NCBI GenBank assembly: GCA_016432725.1
Contig: JACJDG010000003.1
Span: 5,486,001 to 5,550,000 of the forward strand
DNA: 64,000 nt
Direction: 5' to 3'
Source: Streptomyces sp. DHE7-1
GTDB lineage: Bacteria > Actinomycetota > Actinomycetes > Streptomycetales > Streptomycetaceae
In this document: piece by piece, positions 36,898 through 45,583 of the stretch
Layout of the letters: each line of letters begins with the position of its first letter
Position numbering within the stretch: position 1 is the first letter of the stretch
Made by a program: the position numbers and the translations under genes
The notes under the pieces: model-generated
The model's input: the letters and a program-made list of their open reading frames with translations, nothing else
Database searches by the model: none
What the model was told of the DNA's origin: nothing

Positions 36898-38325
36898 ATG
36901 GGTAGGACACTCGCGGAGAAGGTCTGGGACGACCACGTCGTCCGGCGCGCCGAGGGCGAGCCCGACCTCCTCTACATCGATCTGCACCTGCTGCACGAGG
37001 TGACCAGCCCGCAGGCCTTCGACGGGCTGCGCAAGAGCGGCCGCCAGGTGCGCCGCCTCGACCTCACCATCGCGACCGAGGACCACAACACCCCGACCCT
37101 CGACATCGACAAGCCCATCGCCGACCCGGTCTCCCGCGCCCAGCTGGAGACGCTGCGCAAGAACTGCGCCGAGTTCGGGGTGCGGCTGCACCCGCTGGGC
37201 GACGTCGAGCAGGGCGTCGTGCACGTGGTCGGCCCCCAGCTGGGCCTGACCCAGCCGGGCACCACCGTGGTCTGCGGCGACTCCCACACCTCGACGCACG
37301 GCGCGTTCGGCGCGCTGGCGTTCGGCATCGGCACCTCCCAGGTGGAGCACGTGCTGGCCACCCAGACGCTGCCGATGGCCCGCCCGAAGACCATGGCCAT
37401 CACCGTCGAGGGCGAGCTGCCCGAGGGCGTCACCGCCAAGGACCTGATCCTCGCGATCATCGCGCGGATCGGCACCGGCGGCGGCCAGGGCTACGTCCTG
37501 GAGTACCGCGGCCCCGCCATCGAGAAGCTCTCGATGGAGGCCCGGATGACCATCTGCAACATGTCGATCGAGGCCGGTGCCCGCGCGGGCATGATCGCCC
37601 CGGACGAGACCACCTTCGAGTACCTCAAGGGCCGTCCGCACGCCCCCGAGGGCGCCGACTGGGACGCCGCGGTCGAGTACTGGAAGACCCTGCGCACCGA
37701 CGAGGACGCGGTCTTCGACGCCGAGGTCGTCATCGCCGCCGACGAGCTGTCGCCGTTCGTCACCTGGGGCACCAACCCCGGCCAGGGCGCGCCGCTTTCG
37801 GCGTCCGTCCCCGACCCTGCTTCGTACGAAGACGCTTCGGAGCGCCTCGCCGCCGAAAAGGCCCTGGAGTACATGGGGTTGGCGGCCGGACAGCCGCTGC
37901 GCTCCATCGACGTGGACACCGTCTTCGTAGGCTCCTGCACCAACGGACGCATCGAGGACCTGCGGGCCGCCGCCGACCTGCTGCGCGGCCGCAAAGTCGC
38001 CGACGGCGTACGGATGCTGGTCGTCCCCGGCTCCGCCCGGGTCGGTCTGCAGGCCGTCTCCGAGGGACTGGACGTGGTCTTCAAGGAGGCCGGCGCCGAA
38101 TGGCGGCACGCGGGCTGCTCGATGTGCCTCGGCATGAACCCCGACCAGCTGGCCCCGGGTGAGCGCTCCGCGTCCACCTCCAACCGCAACTTCGAGGGCC
38201 GGCAGGGCAAGGGCGGCCGCACCCACCTGGTGTCGCCGCAGGTCGCGGCGGCCACCGCGGTCCTGGGCCACCTGGCCTCGCCCGCCGATCTGACCGACGA
38301 CCGCACGCCCGCTGGAGCCCGATAA
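36898..38325 (+). CDS. leuC: 3-isopropylmalate dehydratase large subunit
   Basis: 475 residues. Aconitase-family subunit for leucine synthesis, isomerising 2- to 3-isopropylmalate with LeuD. The 4Fe-4S ligands are Cys347 in VGSCTNGR and Cys407/Cys410 in GCSMCLG. VCGDSHTSTHGAFG and the ending ATAVLGHLAS are typical. GGAGGGAAAG before the ATG is a strong ribosome site. leuD begins two bases after the stop, so they are coupled. Control is likely by the divergent NdgR. Confidence 0.97.
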   Translation: MGRTLAEKVWDDHVVRRAEGEPDLLYIDLHLLHEVTSPQAFDGLRKSGRQVRRLDLTIATEDHNTPTLDIDKPIADPVSRAQLETLRKNCAEFGVRLHPLGDVEQGVVHVVGPQLGLTQPGTTVVCGDSHTSTHGAFGALAFGIGTSQVEHVLATQTLPMARPKTMAITVEGELPEGVTAKDLILAIIARIGTGGGQGYVLEYRGPAIEKLSMEARMTICNMSIEAGARAGMIAPDETTFEYLKGRPHAPEGADWDAAVEYWKTLRTDEDAVFDAEVVIAADELSPFVTWGTNPGQGAPLSASVPDPASYEDASERLAAEKALEYMGLAAGQPLRSIDVDTVFVGSCTNGRIEDLRAAADLLRGRKVADGVRMLVVPGSARVGLQAVSEGLDVVFKEAGAEWRHAGCSMCLGMNPDQLAPGERSASTSNRNFEGRQGKGGRTHLVSPQVAAATAVLGHLASPADLTDDRTPAGAR

Positions 38326-38327
38326 CC

Positions 38328-38920
38328 ATGGAAGCCTTCACCACTCACACCGGCCGGGCCGTCCCGCTGCGCCGCAGCAACGTCGACACCGACCAGATCA
38401 TCCCCGCCCACTGGCTCAAGAAGGTGACCCGGGACGGCTTCGAGGACGGGCTGTTCGAGGCCTGGCGCAAGGACCCGAGTTCGTGCTCAACCGCCCCGAG
38501 CGGCAGGGCGCGTCCGTCCTGGTCGCCGGTCCCGACTTCGGCACCGGCTCCTCCCGGGAGCACGCCGTCTGGGCGCTGCAGAACTACGGCTTCAAGACCG
38601 TGATCTCCTCCCGCTTCGCGGACATCTTCCGGGGCAACTCGCTGAAGAACGGCCTGCTCACGGTGGTGCTCGACCAGAAGGTCGTGGACGCGCTGTGGGC
38701 GCTGACCGAGGCGGACCCGCAGGCCGAGATCACCGTCGACCTGCAGTCCCGCGAGGTGCGCGCCGAGGGCGTCACCGCCCCCTTCGAGCTGGACGAGAAC
38801 TCCCGCTGGCGGCTGCTGAACGGGCTGGACGACATCTCCATCACCCTGCGGAACGAGACCGACATCGCCGACTACGAGGGCAAGCGGCCCGCCTACAAGC
38901 CGCGCACCGTGCAGGCCTGA
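38328..38920 (+). CDS. leuD: 3-isopropylmalate dehydratase small subunit, one frameshift
   Basis: 197 residues, the normal length, after restoring one C at the C3 run 38474-38476 (KDPEFVLNRPERQ). It supplies the swivel domain that completes the LeuCD active site: NVDTDQIIPAHWLKK near the start and DFGTGSSREHAVWAL in the middle. Starts two bases after leuC. Followed by a terminator. Confidence 0.95.
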
Positions 38921-38969
38921 CCCGACAGGCCCCGGCAGGTCGACTTTCGGCCACCCCAACACACCCGCC

Positions 38970-38998
38970 GTACCCCCGATCGCCACGATTGGGGGTAC
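38970..38998 (+). terminator. Terminator of leuCD
   Basis: GTACCCCCGATCG and CGATTGGGGGTAC with a 3-base loop and one G-T pair, 50 bases past leuD. Confidence 0.7.
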
Positions 38999-39185
38999 AG
39001 CCATGTCTGCACCCGAACAGCCCCGCCCCGCTCCCCGGGCGCCCGTAACTTCCCACGTTAGAGGGGTGGTTGGCCGGGTAGGCGGCCTGCGGGGCCGGCG
39101 TCCGCGCGGGCGCCGACAGGACTGTCCGGCGCGGCAGTTGCACCCTGCGCAGGCGACAACTCGCCCCAGATGGCACAATCTGTGC

Positions 39186-39416
39186 ATGGAACACGACGGC
39201 CAACTCGAGCTCTATACGGCGGTCGCGGACCAACTCAAGGAAGCGCACTCAAGGGTGCGCGCACTGCAAGTCCCGGAGGGCGTACGGATGGCGCTGACCC
39301 GGAAGCTGCTGGTCATTACGGCCGCGGCCAAGCACGATCTCGCCGCCGCGGCAAGGCGACTGGAGCGGTTCAACGCGGACCTCGACGAGGGGCGGATCCC
39401 CGAAGAGGACCGCTGA
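39186..39416 (+). CDS. Small helical protein between leuD and hupS
   Basis: 76 residues, no known function. Starts MEHDGQLELYTAVADQLKEA and is predicted nearly all-helical and strongly charged (VRALQVPEGVRMALTRKLL, HDLAAAARRLERFNADLDEG). No signal or membrane segment. The placement and size match a conserved Streptomyces hypothetical gene at this spot as I remember it. It is 136 bases from hupS, which has its own promoter. Confidence 0.75.
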   Translation: MEHDGQLELYTAVADQLKEAHSRVRALQVPEGVRMALTRKLLVITAAAKHDLAAAARRLERFNADLDEGRIPEEDR

Positions 39417-39472
39417 CCGGTCCGGCACAGCCGATTCCGCTGCGGCACAAGGGTGATAAGCCCGTTTCGTGT

Positions 39473-39501
39473 TTGATTTGCGGTATATATCTGCCTAACG
39501 T
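39473..39501 (+). promoter_or_regulatory. Promoter of hupS
   Basis: TTGATT (39473-39478), 17-base AT-rich spacer, TAACGT (39496-39501), about 50 bases before the GTG. The local AT content is clearly above the window average. Confidence 0.7.
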
Positions 39502-39552
39502 GCGAAAAAGCTTGAACACTTTCGTTCTGGCGATGTCTCCGAAGGGGAAGAC

Positions 39553-40203
39553 GTGAACAAGGCGCAGCTCGTAGAAGCGATTGCCGACAAGATGGGCGGC
39601 CGCCAGCAGGCCGCCGAGGCTGTCGATCATGTCCTGGACGCCATCGTCCGCGCGGTCGTCGCGGGCGAGCGGGTCTCGGTCACCGGCTTCGGGTCCTTCG
39701 AGAAGGTGGACCGGCCCGCCCGCTACGCCCGTAACCCCCAGACGGGCGAGCGGGTTCGCGTCAAGAAGACCTCCGTGCCGCGCTTCCGCGCCGGCCAGGG
39801 CTTCAAGGACCTGGTGAGCGGCTCGAAGAAGCTGCCGCGGGGCGGCGAGGTCTCGGTGAAGAAGGCGCCCAAGGGCAGCCTGACCGGCGGCGCTTCCGCC
39901 ACGGTCAAGAAGGCCGCCGCGAAGAAGACGACCAAGGCCGCCGCGGCGAAGAAGGCCACCGCCAAGAAGGCGGCACCGGCGAAGAAGACCACCGCCACCG
40001 CGAAGAAGGCCACGGCGAAGAAGACCACCGCCAAGAAGACCACGGCGACCGCCAAGACCGCCGCGGCGAAGAAGACCACCGCGAAGAAGGCGACGGCCAA
40101 GAAGGCCCCCGCCAAGAAGGTCACCGCCAAGAAGGCCCCGGCAAAGAAGTCGACGGCCCGCAAGACCACCGCCAAGAAGGCCACCGCCCGCAAGTCCTCC
40201 TGA
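39553..40203 (+). CDS. hupS: HU-type nucleoid protein with long Lys/Ala tail
   Basis: 216 residues. Residues 1-~95 are a normal HU (MNKAQLVEAIADKMGGRQQA, SVTGFGSFEKVDRPARYARN, PRFRAGQGFKDLV). Residues ~100-216 are a histone H1-like tail of KKA/KKT repeats (AKKTTAKKTTATAKTAAAKK type). This architecture matches HupS, the sporulation-linked HU of Streptomyces that compacts spore nucleoids. GTG start with GGGGAAG upstream. Confidence 0.95.
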   Translation: MNKAQLVEAIADKMGGRQQAAEAVDHVLDAIVRAVVAGERVSVTGFGSFEKVDRPARYARNPQTGERVRVKKTSVPRFRAGQGFKDLVSGSKKLPRGGEVSVKKAPKGSLTGGASATVKKAAAKKTTKAAAAKKATAKKAAPAKKTTATAKKATAKKTTAKKTTATAKTAAAKKTTAKKATAKKAPAKKVTAKKAPAKKSTARKTTAKKATARKSS

Positions 40204-40225
40204 GGTCACCAGGGCACTCACGCGC

Positions 40226-40256
40226 CGGGCCGGACTCCCCTCGGGAGCCCGGCCCG
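40226..40256 (+). terminator. Terminator of hupS
   Basis: CGGGCCGGACTCCC and GGGAGCCCGGCCCG, 3-base loop, one G-T pair. Confidence 0.7.
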
Positions 40257-40285
40257 CGGCGTGTGTGCGGCCTTGGTCAACGGCC

Positions 40286-40489
40286 CTAGAACGTCTGCAG
40301 GGTCACCAGGGTGATCCGTACGGCCGCGCCCTCGCGCTCCGCCTCGATCCGCACCCGCTGCCCGGGCCGCAGCAGCCGCAGTCCGCCCGCGTCGAACGCC
40401 GCCGCGTCGAAGGGCACGGGGGTCCCGTCGTCGAGCAGCACCTGCCCGCTGCGGGTGCCGGGGTCGTACGTGTACGCGGTCGCCTGCAT
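40286..40489 (-). CDS. Small cold-shock-like (OB-fold) protein
   Basis: 67 residues. MQATAYTYDPGTRSGQVLLD, then DGTPVPFDAAAF and LRPGQRVRIEAE resemble the strand layout of cold-shock domains (GxV..DDG..V.F ... L..GQ.V), but the RNA-binding aromatic RNP motifs are mostly missing. It may be a divergent OB-fold protein. Convergent with hupS and followed on its own strand by nothing obvious. Not firmly assigned. Confidence 0.7.
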   Translation of the reverse strand: MQATAYTYDPGTRSGQVLLDDGTPVPFDAAAFDAGGLRLLRPGQRVRIEAEREGAAVRITLVTLQTF

Positions 40490-40599
40490 GACGGCCAGCG
40501 TAGTGCCTTCGGCCGTTCGCCGCCGGGGCGGATCACACCACCGGGCGCCGGCCCGCCGGGCCTGATCGCGCTGTCGTCCGCGCCCTTCGGGAGCGTTCG

Positions 40600-41238
40600 T
40601 CAGGAGCCGGGAATCAGCAACCCCGCGGACACCGCCGCCGTGTACGGCCCCACCCCGAGCGCCAGTGCCGCCCGCAGGTCCTCACCGGTGTCCACGTCCT
40701 GCCGTACGGAATTCACGTCCGCGAGCCCGAGTTCCGCGGCGCCCGACGCCCGGTGCCGGGCCCTGGAATCGGTGCCGAATGCCGGCCGCAACGGCCGCCC
40801 GGGTGCCGCGCTCAGCAGAGTCGTGCCCACCGCGGCCGCGTCCGCGAGAAAGGCACGCGGGAATTCGGCCGCCGCATCCAGCACCCGGGACAATTCCATT
40901 GGGCGCAGCGCCGGGAGATCAGCGTTCAGCGCCGCCACCGCGGCGGCCGGGCGCGATTCCCGTACGGCGGCCGCCCCGTGCCCGAGCGCGGCGTTCAGCC
41001 CGCTGCCCGGCGCGTCCGGGACGATCCGGGCGCCGAGCGCCGCCAACGTCCGGCCGGCCAGCGCGTCGTCCGTGACGACCACCACATCCGCGACCGCGGT
41101 GGCGGCCAGCGCCGCGGCCACCGTGTCCTGCGCGAACGCCAGCGCCAGCCCGGGGCGCACCCCGTCCCCGGCGGTGTCCGAGAGCCTGCTCTTGGCCCGC
41201 GCCAGAGGCTTCAGGGGGATGACCAAGGTCCACTGCAC
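40600..41238 (-). CDS. cofC: 2-phospho-L-lactate guanylyltransferase
   Basis: 212 residues. Nucleotidyltransferase for coenzyme F420 synthesis, activating phospholactate (or phosphoenolpyruvate) with GTP. VIPLKPLARAKSRL is the nucleotide-binding start; VVVVTDDALAG, GSGLNAALGHG and NADLPALRP follow as in CofC. GTG start. The product feeds F420-dependent reductases; the other cof genes are outside the window. Confidence 0.9.
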   Translation of the reverse strand: MQWTLVIPLKPLARAKSRLSDTAGDGVRPGLALAFAQDTVAAALAATAVADVVVVTDDALAGRTLAALGARIVPDAPGSGLNAALGHGAAAVRESRPAAAVAALNADLPALRPMELSRVLDAAAEFPRAFLADAAAVGTTLLSAAPGRPLRPAFGTDSRARHRASGAAELGLADVNSVRQDVDTGEDLRAALALGVGPYTAAVSAGLLIPGS

Positions 41239-41456
41239 CGGCGTACCGTCCCTCTCTTGTCGCGCTCATTGTCACCCGGCCGCGTCCGGCCGTGCGGGGC
41301 ACCGGCGGGGACGCGACGCTCCCGGCAGGGCGGTGGCCGGGGACGGGCGGGCGTACGGTGTTCTCGACAGACCGGCGGCCTGGGGCGACACTTGTGCGGC
41401 CCCCCGGCCGAGGTGCCGAGGTGACAGCCCTTAGAGGCCTAGAGGAAGGTGTCCGC

Positions 41457-42281
41457 GTGCCCCGCCGCCAAATCGGGTTCTGGTACCGCTTCGCTGCGGT
41501 CCTCTGCAAACCGCCGCTGGTGGTTCTGATCAAGCGGGACTGGCGCGGAATGGAGCACATTCCGGCTGAGGGCGGCTTTATCACCGCGGTGAACCACAAT
41601 TCACACGTGGACCCCTTCGCGTACGCGCACTATCAGTACAACACCGGACGGGTTCCGCGATTCCTGGCGAAGAGCGGCCTTTTCAAGAAGGGATTCGTCG
41701 GCGCCGCCATGCGCGGCACCGGGCAGATCCCCGTCTACCGCGAGAGCACGGACGCGCTCAGCGCGTTCCGGGCCGCGATCGACGCCGTGGAGCGCGGCGA
41801 GTGCGTCGCCTTCTACCCCGAGGGCACCCTCACCCGCGACCCCGACGGCTGGCCCATGACCGCCAAGACCGGCGCGGCCCGCGTGGCCCTGCAGACCAGG
41901 TGCCCGGTGATCCCCGTCGCCCAGTGGGGCTGCAACGAACTGCTGCCGCCGTACGCCAAGAAGCCCCACCTCCTGCCGCGCAAGACGCACCAGGTCCTGG
42001 CTGGGCCGCCCGTGGACCTCTCGCGCTTCTACGACAAGGAGATGACCGCCGACCTCCTGAAGGAGGCCACCGAGGTCATCATGGCGGCCGTCACCCGCCT
42101 CCTCGAGGAGATCCGCGGCGAGAAGGCGCCCGAGACCCCGTACGACCCGCGCCAGGAGCGGATCGAGCAGCGCCGCAGGACCGCCGCGCAGGCCGCGCGG
42201 GCGACGGCCGGCGGCCCGGAGGCCGTGGAGGCGGGCCGGGAGGTCTCACGGACCGGTACCGAGGAGGAGAGCGGCAAGTGA
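41457..42281 (+). CDS. plsC: 1-acyl-sn-glycerol-3-phosphate acyltransferase
   Basis: 274 residues. Makes phosphatidic acid from lysophosphatidic acid. NHNSHVDPF is the NHx4D catalytic motif and FYPEGTLTRD the substrate-binding EGT motif; CPVIPVAQWG follows. GTG 41457 has AGGAAGG seven bases upstream, so the longer frame is not used. The ~45-residue C-terminal tail is charged and Ala-rich. Its TGA overlaps the gpsA GTG by four bases, tying glycerol-3-phosphate supply to acylation. Confidence 0.93.
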   Translation: MPRRQIGFWYRFAAVLCKPPLVVLIKRDWRGMEHIPAEGGFITAVNHNSHVDPFAYAHYQYNTGRVPRFLAKSGLFKKGFVGAAMRGTGQIPVYRESTDALSAFRAAIDAVERGECVAFYPEGTLTRDPDGWPMTAKTGAARVALQTRCPVIPVAQWGCNELLPPYAKKPHLLPRKTHQVLAGPPVDLSRFYDKEMTADLLKEATEVIMAAVTRLLEEIRGEKAPETPYDPRQERIEQRRRTAAQAARATAGGPEAVEAGREVSRTGTEEESGK

Positions 42282-43288
42282 GCAGGACCGTCCGCGCCGC
42301 AGTCATGGGCACCGGCTCGTGGGGCACCGCCTTCGGCATGGTGCTCGCCGACGCCGGCTGCGAGGTGACCCTGTGGGCCCGCCGTCCGGAGTTGGCCGAG
42401 GCGGTCAACTCCACCCGCACCAACCCCGACTACCTGCCCGGCGTCGAACTCCCGCGCGGTCTCAGGGCCACCGCCGACGCCGCCGAGGCGCTGCGCGACG
42501 CGGACTTCACCGTCCTCGCCGTGCCGTCCCAGACGCTGCGCGCCAACCTCGCCGAGTGGACCCCGCTGCTCGCGCCGGGCACCGTGCTCGTCTCCCTGAT
42601 GAAGGGCGTCGAGCTCGGCTCCACCATGCGGATGAGCGAGGTGATCGACGACGTCGCCAAGGTCGGCGCCGACCGCATCGCCGTCGTCACCGGACCCAAC
42701 CTGGCCCGGGAGATCGCCGCCCGCATGCCCGCCGCGGCCGTCGTGGCCTGCACCGACGAGGCCGTCGCCCGGCGGCTCCAGGCCGCCTCCCACACGCCGT
42801 ACTTCCGGCCGTACACCAACACCGACGTGGTCGGCTGCGAACTCGGCGGCGCGGTCAAGAACGTCATCGGCCTCGCGGTCGGCATCGCCGACGGCATGGG
42901 CCTCGGCGACAACGCCAAGGGCTCGCTCATCACCCGCGGCCTCGCCGAGACCACCCGGCTCGGCATGGCGCTCGGCGCGGACCCGCTGACCTTCTCCGGA
43001 CTCGCGGGCCTCGGCGACCTGGTGGCCACCTGCTCCTCGCCGCTGTCCCGCAACCACACCTTCGGCACCAACCTCGGCAAGGGGATGACCCTCGAGCAGA
43101 CCATCGCGGTCACCAAGCAGACCGCCGAGGGTGTCAAGTCCTGCGAGTCGGTGGCTGATCTGGCCCGCCGGCACGGTGTGGAGATGCCGATCACCGAGAC
43201 GGTCGTGGACATCGTGCACGAGGGCAAGCCGCCGGTGGTCGCCCTCAAGGAGCTGATGTCGCGCAGCGCCAAGCCCGAGCGGCGCTGA
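42278..43288 (+). CDS. gpsA: NAD(P)-dependent glycerol-3-phosphate dehydrogenase
   Basis: 336 residues. Rossmann start AAVMGTGSWGTAFGMVLADA, LWARRPELAE, SLMKGVELGS, TGPNLAREIA, ELGGAVKNVIGLAVGIADGM with the catalytic Lys, and FSGLAGLGDLVATC. Makes glycerol-3-phosphate from dihydroxyacetone phosphate for phospholipids. Coupled to plsC through a GTGA overlap. Confidence 0.96.
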   Translation: MSRTVRAAVMGTGSWGTAFGMVLADAGCEVTLWARRPELAEAVNSTRTNPDYLPGVELPRGLRATADAAEALRDADFTVLAVPSQTLRANLAEWTPLLAPGTVLVSLMKGVELGSTMRMSEVIDDVAKVGADRIAVVTGPNLAREIAARMPAAAVVACTDEAVARRLQAASHTPYFRPYTNTDVVGCELGGAVKNVIGLAVGIADGMGLGDNAKGSLITRGLAETTRLGMALGADPLTFSGLAGLGDLVATCSSPLSRNHTFGTNLGKGMTLEQTIAVTKQTAEGVKSCESVADLARRHGVEMPITETVVDIVHEGKPPVVALKELMSRSAKPERR

Positions 43289-43346
43289 ACCCCGCGCCAC
43301 GCGGCGCCGGGCGGGGGCCGGTCCGGCGCCCCGCGCGGCCCCCCGC

Positions 43347-43385
43347 GCGACGCTGAGCGACCGTCCGTGCGACGCTGAGCGACCG
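43347..43385. repeat. Two direct copies of a 17-bp unit
   Basis: GCGACGCTGAGCGACCG occurs at 43347-43363 and 43369-43385, in the gap before the ddl promoter. Confidence 0.8.
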
Positions 43386-43399
43386 CGCCGGAGCGGCCG

Positions 43400-43428
43400 C
43401 TGACTTGGGGGATACCAACGGGTACTCT
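43400..43428 (+). promoter_or_regulatory. Promoter of ddl
   Basis: CTGACT (43400-43405), 17-base spacer, TACTCT (43423-43428). The ATG is nine bases further on, so the transcript has almost no leader. Confidence 0.6.
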
Positions 43429-43437
43429 CAACGCGAT

Positions 43438-44595
43438 ATGAGCACCGAGAACCTCCCCCAGAGCCCTGACCAGCCGTCCCGCAAGCCGCGCGTGGCCGTC
43501 GTGTTCGGCGGGCGCAGCTCCGAACACGGGATCTCCGTGGTCACCGCGGGCGCCGTCCTCAAGGCCATCGACCGGACGAAGTACGACGTCCTGCCGATCG
43601 GTATCACCGCGGACGGGCGTTGGGCGCTCACGGCAGACGAGCCGGACCGCATGGCCATCACCGACCGCCGCACCCCGAGCGTGGCGGAGCTGGCCGAGTC
43701 GGCCGAGGGCGGCGTGGTGCTCCCCGTCGACCCCGCGAACCGCGAGGTCGTCTACAGCGAGCCCGGCTCGGTGCCCAAGGCCCTCGGCGAGGTCGACGTC
43801 GTCTTCCCGGTGCTGCACGGCCCGTACGGGGAGGACGGCACCCTCCAGGGCCTCCTGGAGCTGTCCGGAGTGCCGTACGTCGGCTCGGGCGTGCTCGCCT
43901 CGGCCGTCGGCCAGGACAAGGAGTACATGAAGCGGGTGTTCACCTCCTTCGGGCTCAAGGTCGGCCCGTACCTGGTGATCCGCCCCCGCGAGTGGGAGCA
44001 GGACGAGTCCGCGGCCCGCAAGCGGATCGTCGACTTCGCCGGCGAGCACGGCTGGCCGCTGTTCGTGAAGCCCGCGCGCGCGGGTTCCTCCATCGGCATC
44101 ACCAAGGTCGACGACCTCTCCGGCCTGGACGAGGCGATCGCCGAGGCCCAGTCGCACGACCCGAAGATCCTGATCGAGGCCGCCGTCCGCGGCCGCGAGA
44201 TCGAGTGCGGCGTCCTGGAGTTCGAGGACGGGCCGCGCGCCTCGGTGCCGGCCGAGATCCCGCCGCCGGACGCGCACGCGTACTACGACTTCGAGGCCAA
44301 GTACATCGACTCCACGCCCGGCATCGTCCCGGCCCCGCTCACCGACGAGGAGACCGCCGAGGTGCGGCGGCTCGCGGTCGAGGCGTTCGAGGCGGCCTCC
44401 TGCGAGGGCCTGGTCCGCGCCGACTTCTTCCTCGACGAGGACGGCGAGTTCGTGATCAACGAGATCAACACCATGCCCGGTTTCACGCCGATCTCGATGT
44501 ACCCGCAGATGTGGCAGGCCACCGGGATCGGTTACCCGGAGCTGGTGGACCGGCTGGTGCAGGCGGCCCTGCGCCGCTCGACCGGACTGCGCTGA
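43438..44595 (+). CDS. ddl: D-alanine--D-alanine ligase
   Basis: 385 residues. ATP-grasp ligase for the peptidoglycan D-Ala-D-Ala end. VVFGGRSSEHGISV at the N-terminus, FPVLHGPYGEDGTLQG, PARAGSSIGITKV, and EINTMPGFTPISMYP. The omega-loop reads YDFEAKYID; the Tyr there marks D-Ala-D-Ala rather than D-Ala-D-Lac ligases, so this is not a vancomycin-resistance type. No good ribosome site; the promoter places the mRNA start almost at the ATG. Confidence 0.96.
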   Translation: MSTENLPQSPDQPSRKPRVAVVFGGRSSEHGISVVTAGAVLKAIDRTKYDVLPIGITADGRWALTADEPDRMAITDRRTPSVAELAESAEGGVVLPVDPANREVVYSEPGSVPKALGEVDVVFPVLHGPYGEDGTLQGLLELSGVPYVGSGVLASAVGQDKEYMKRVFTSFGLKVGPYLVIRPREWEQDESAARKRIVDFAGEHGWPLFVKPARAGSSIGITKVDDLSGLDEAIAEAQSHDPKILIEAAVRGREIECGVLEFEDGPRASVPAEIPPPDAHAYYDFEAKYIDSTPGIVPAPLTDEETAEVRRLAVEAFEAASCEGLVRADFFLDEDGEFVINEINTMPGFTPISMYPQMWQATGIGYPELVDRLVQAALRRSTGLR

Positions 44596-44605
44596 CCCCG
44601 CACGC

Positions 44606-45124
44606 TCACCGCATGGAGGCGATCCCCTCGGGGATCGCCTTCTTCACGGCCGCGGCCAGCCCGGTGAGCACCGAGGCGCCCTCGTCCTGCGCCGACATCC
44701 CGCCGGGCAGGCTCACCTGCGCGTAGGCCACGCGGTTCGCCGTGGTGAACCGCCAGGTGCCGTCGCCCTGCTTCTCCATCAGCCAGCCGACACCGTTCAC
44801 CTCGCCCGCGACGGCGTCCGGGTCGTCGCCACGGGCCACCTCGGGATCGACCATCTTCGGCGGCCGTACGACACCGCAGCGCAGTATGATCGCCGGGCTT
44901 CCCCAGCCCGCCGTGTAGGCGGACCGGGGTTCGGGGTCGTGACGGCTCCGTCCGTCGAGCTTCCCGGGCAGCGCCCGGTGCAGGTCCCGGCAGACCTCGG
45001 CCGTCTTCGCGTCGGGGGTGGGAACCGCGACCGTGGCGCTGTCGTCTGCTGTGGAGCAGCCCGCGACCGCGATCAGCAGCGCGGGCGCGAGCAGGCCGAA
45101 CGGCCGGTGACGGAAGAAGTTCAC
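44606..45124 (-). CDS. DUF3515 lipoprotein
   Basis: 172 residues. Signal peptide with lipobox LLIAVAGC (lipidated Cys23), then ILRCGVVRPP and VGWLMEKQGDGTWRFTTANR, the DUF3515 blocks. Function unknown; located outside the membrane. Its position after ddl and before thiL is usual for Streptomyces as I recall. The last coding bases contain a hairpin shared with the convergent ddl transcript. Confidence 0.85.
   Translation of the reverse strand: MNFFRHRPFGLLAPALLIAVAGCSTADDSATVAVPTPDAKTAEVCRDLHRALPGKLDGRSRHDPEPRSAYTAGWGSPAIILRCGVVRPPKMVDPEVARGDDPDAVAGEVNGVGWLMEKQGDGTWRFTTANRVAYAQVSLPGGMSAQDEGASVLTGLAAAVKKAIPEGIASMR
44617..44640. terminator. Terminator shared by ddl and the DUF3515 gene
   Basis: Perfect arms AGGCGATCCCC and GGGGATCGCCT with a 2-base loop, followed by TCTTC. 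It lies inside the last codons of the DUF3515 gene. Confidence 0.75.
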
Positions 45125-45144
45125 CGGCCAAGCGTAGACGGGGG

Positions 45145-45378
45145 CTACAGATGGACGACCGGGCAGGTCAGGGTGCGGGTGATGCCGTCCACTTGCTGGA
45201 CCTTGGCGACCACCATGCGGCCGAGCTCGTCGACCGTGTCGGACTGGGCGCGCACGATGACGTCGTACGGTCCCGTGACGTCCTCGGCCTGGATCACTCC
45301 AGGGATCTTGCCGATCGTCTCGGCGACGGTCGACGCCTTGCCGACCTCCGTCTGGATCAGGATGTACGCCTGTACCAC
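45145..45378 (-). CDS. Stand-alone Lrp/AsnC ligand-binding domain protein
   Basis: 77 residues. GTG 45378 has GGAGG four bases upstream. The chain MVQAYILIQTEVGKASTVAE to TRTLTCPVVHL is a single RAM (regulation of amino-acid metabolism) domain without a DNA-binding part. Such small RAM proteins assemble into oligomers and bind amino acids; the target is unknown. It lies between the DUF3515 gene and thiL. Confidence 0.9.
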   Translation of the reverse strand: MVQAYILIQTEVGKASTVAETIGKIPGVIQAEDVTGPYDVIVRAQSDTVDELGRMVVAKVQQVDGITRTLTCPVVHL

Positions 45379-45583
45379 GGAACCTCCAGGGCGGCCACGA
45401 GGATCATGTGGGGAAAAGGAACGCCACGGTATCGCGTCGCCGCTCCCCGCGGGGAGACCCGCGGGGACCGGGCTTGCGCGCCAGGGGTGCAGGCACGACA
45501 GAAGTTGACGGTCACCTCGACGGTATCGGGGAGACTGATGACGCGCGACCGGGCACGCAGAGGCACAGAAGGGGCTTGAGGCA

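Noticed and set aside
39900..40200. Repeat array in the hupS tail as a CRISPR or satellite
   Set aside because: The repeats are codons for Lys/Ala/Thr in a known tail, with no regular spacer units.
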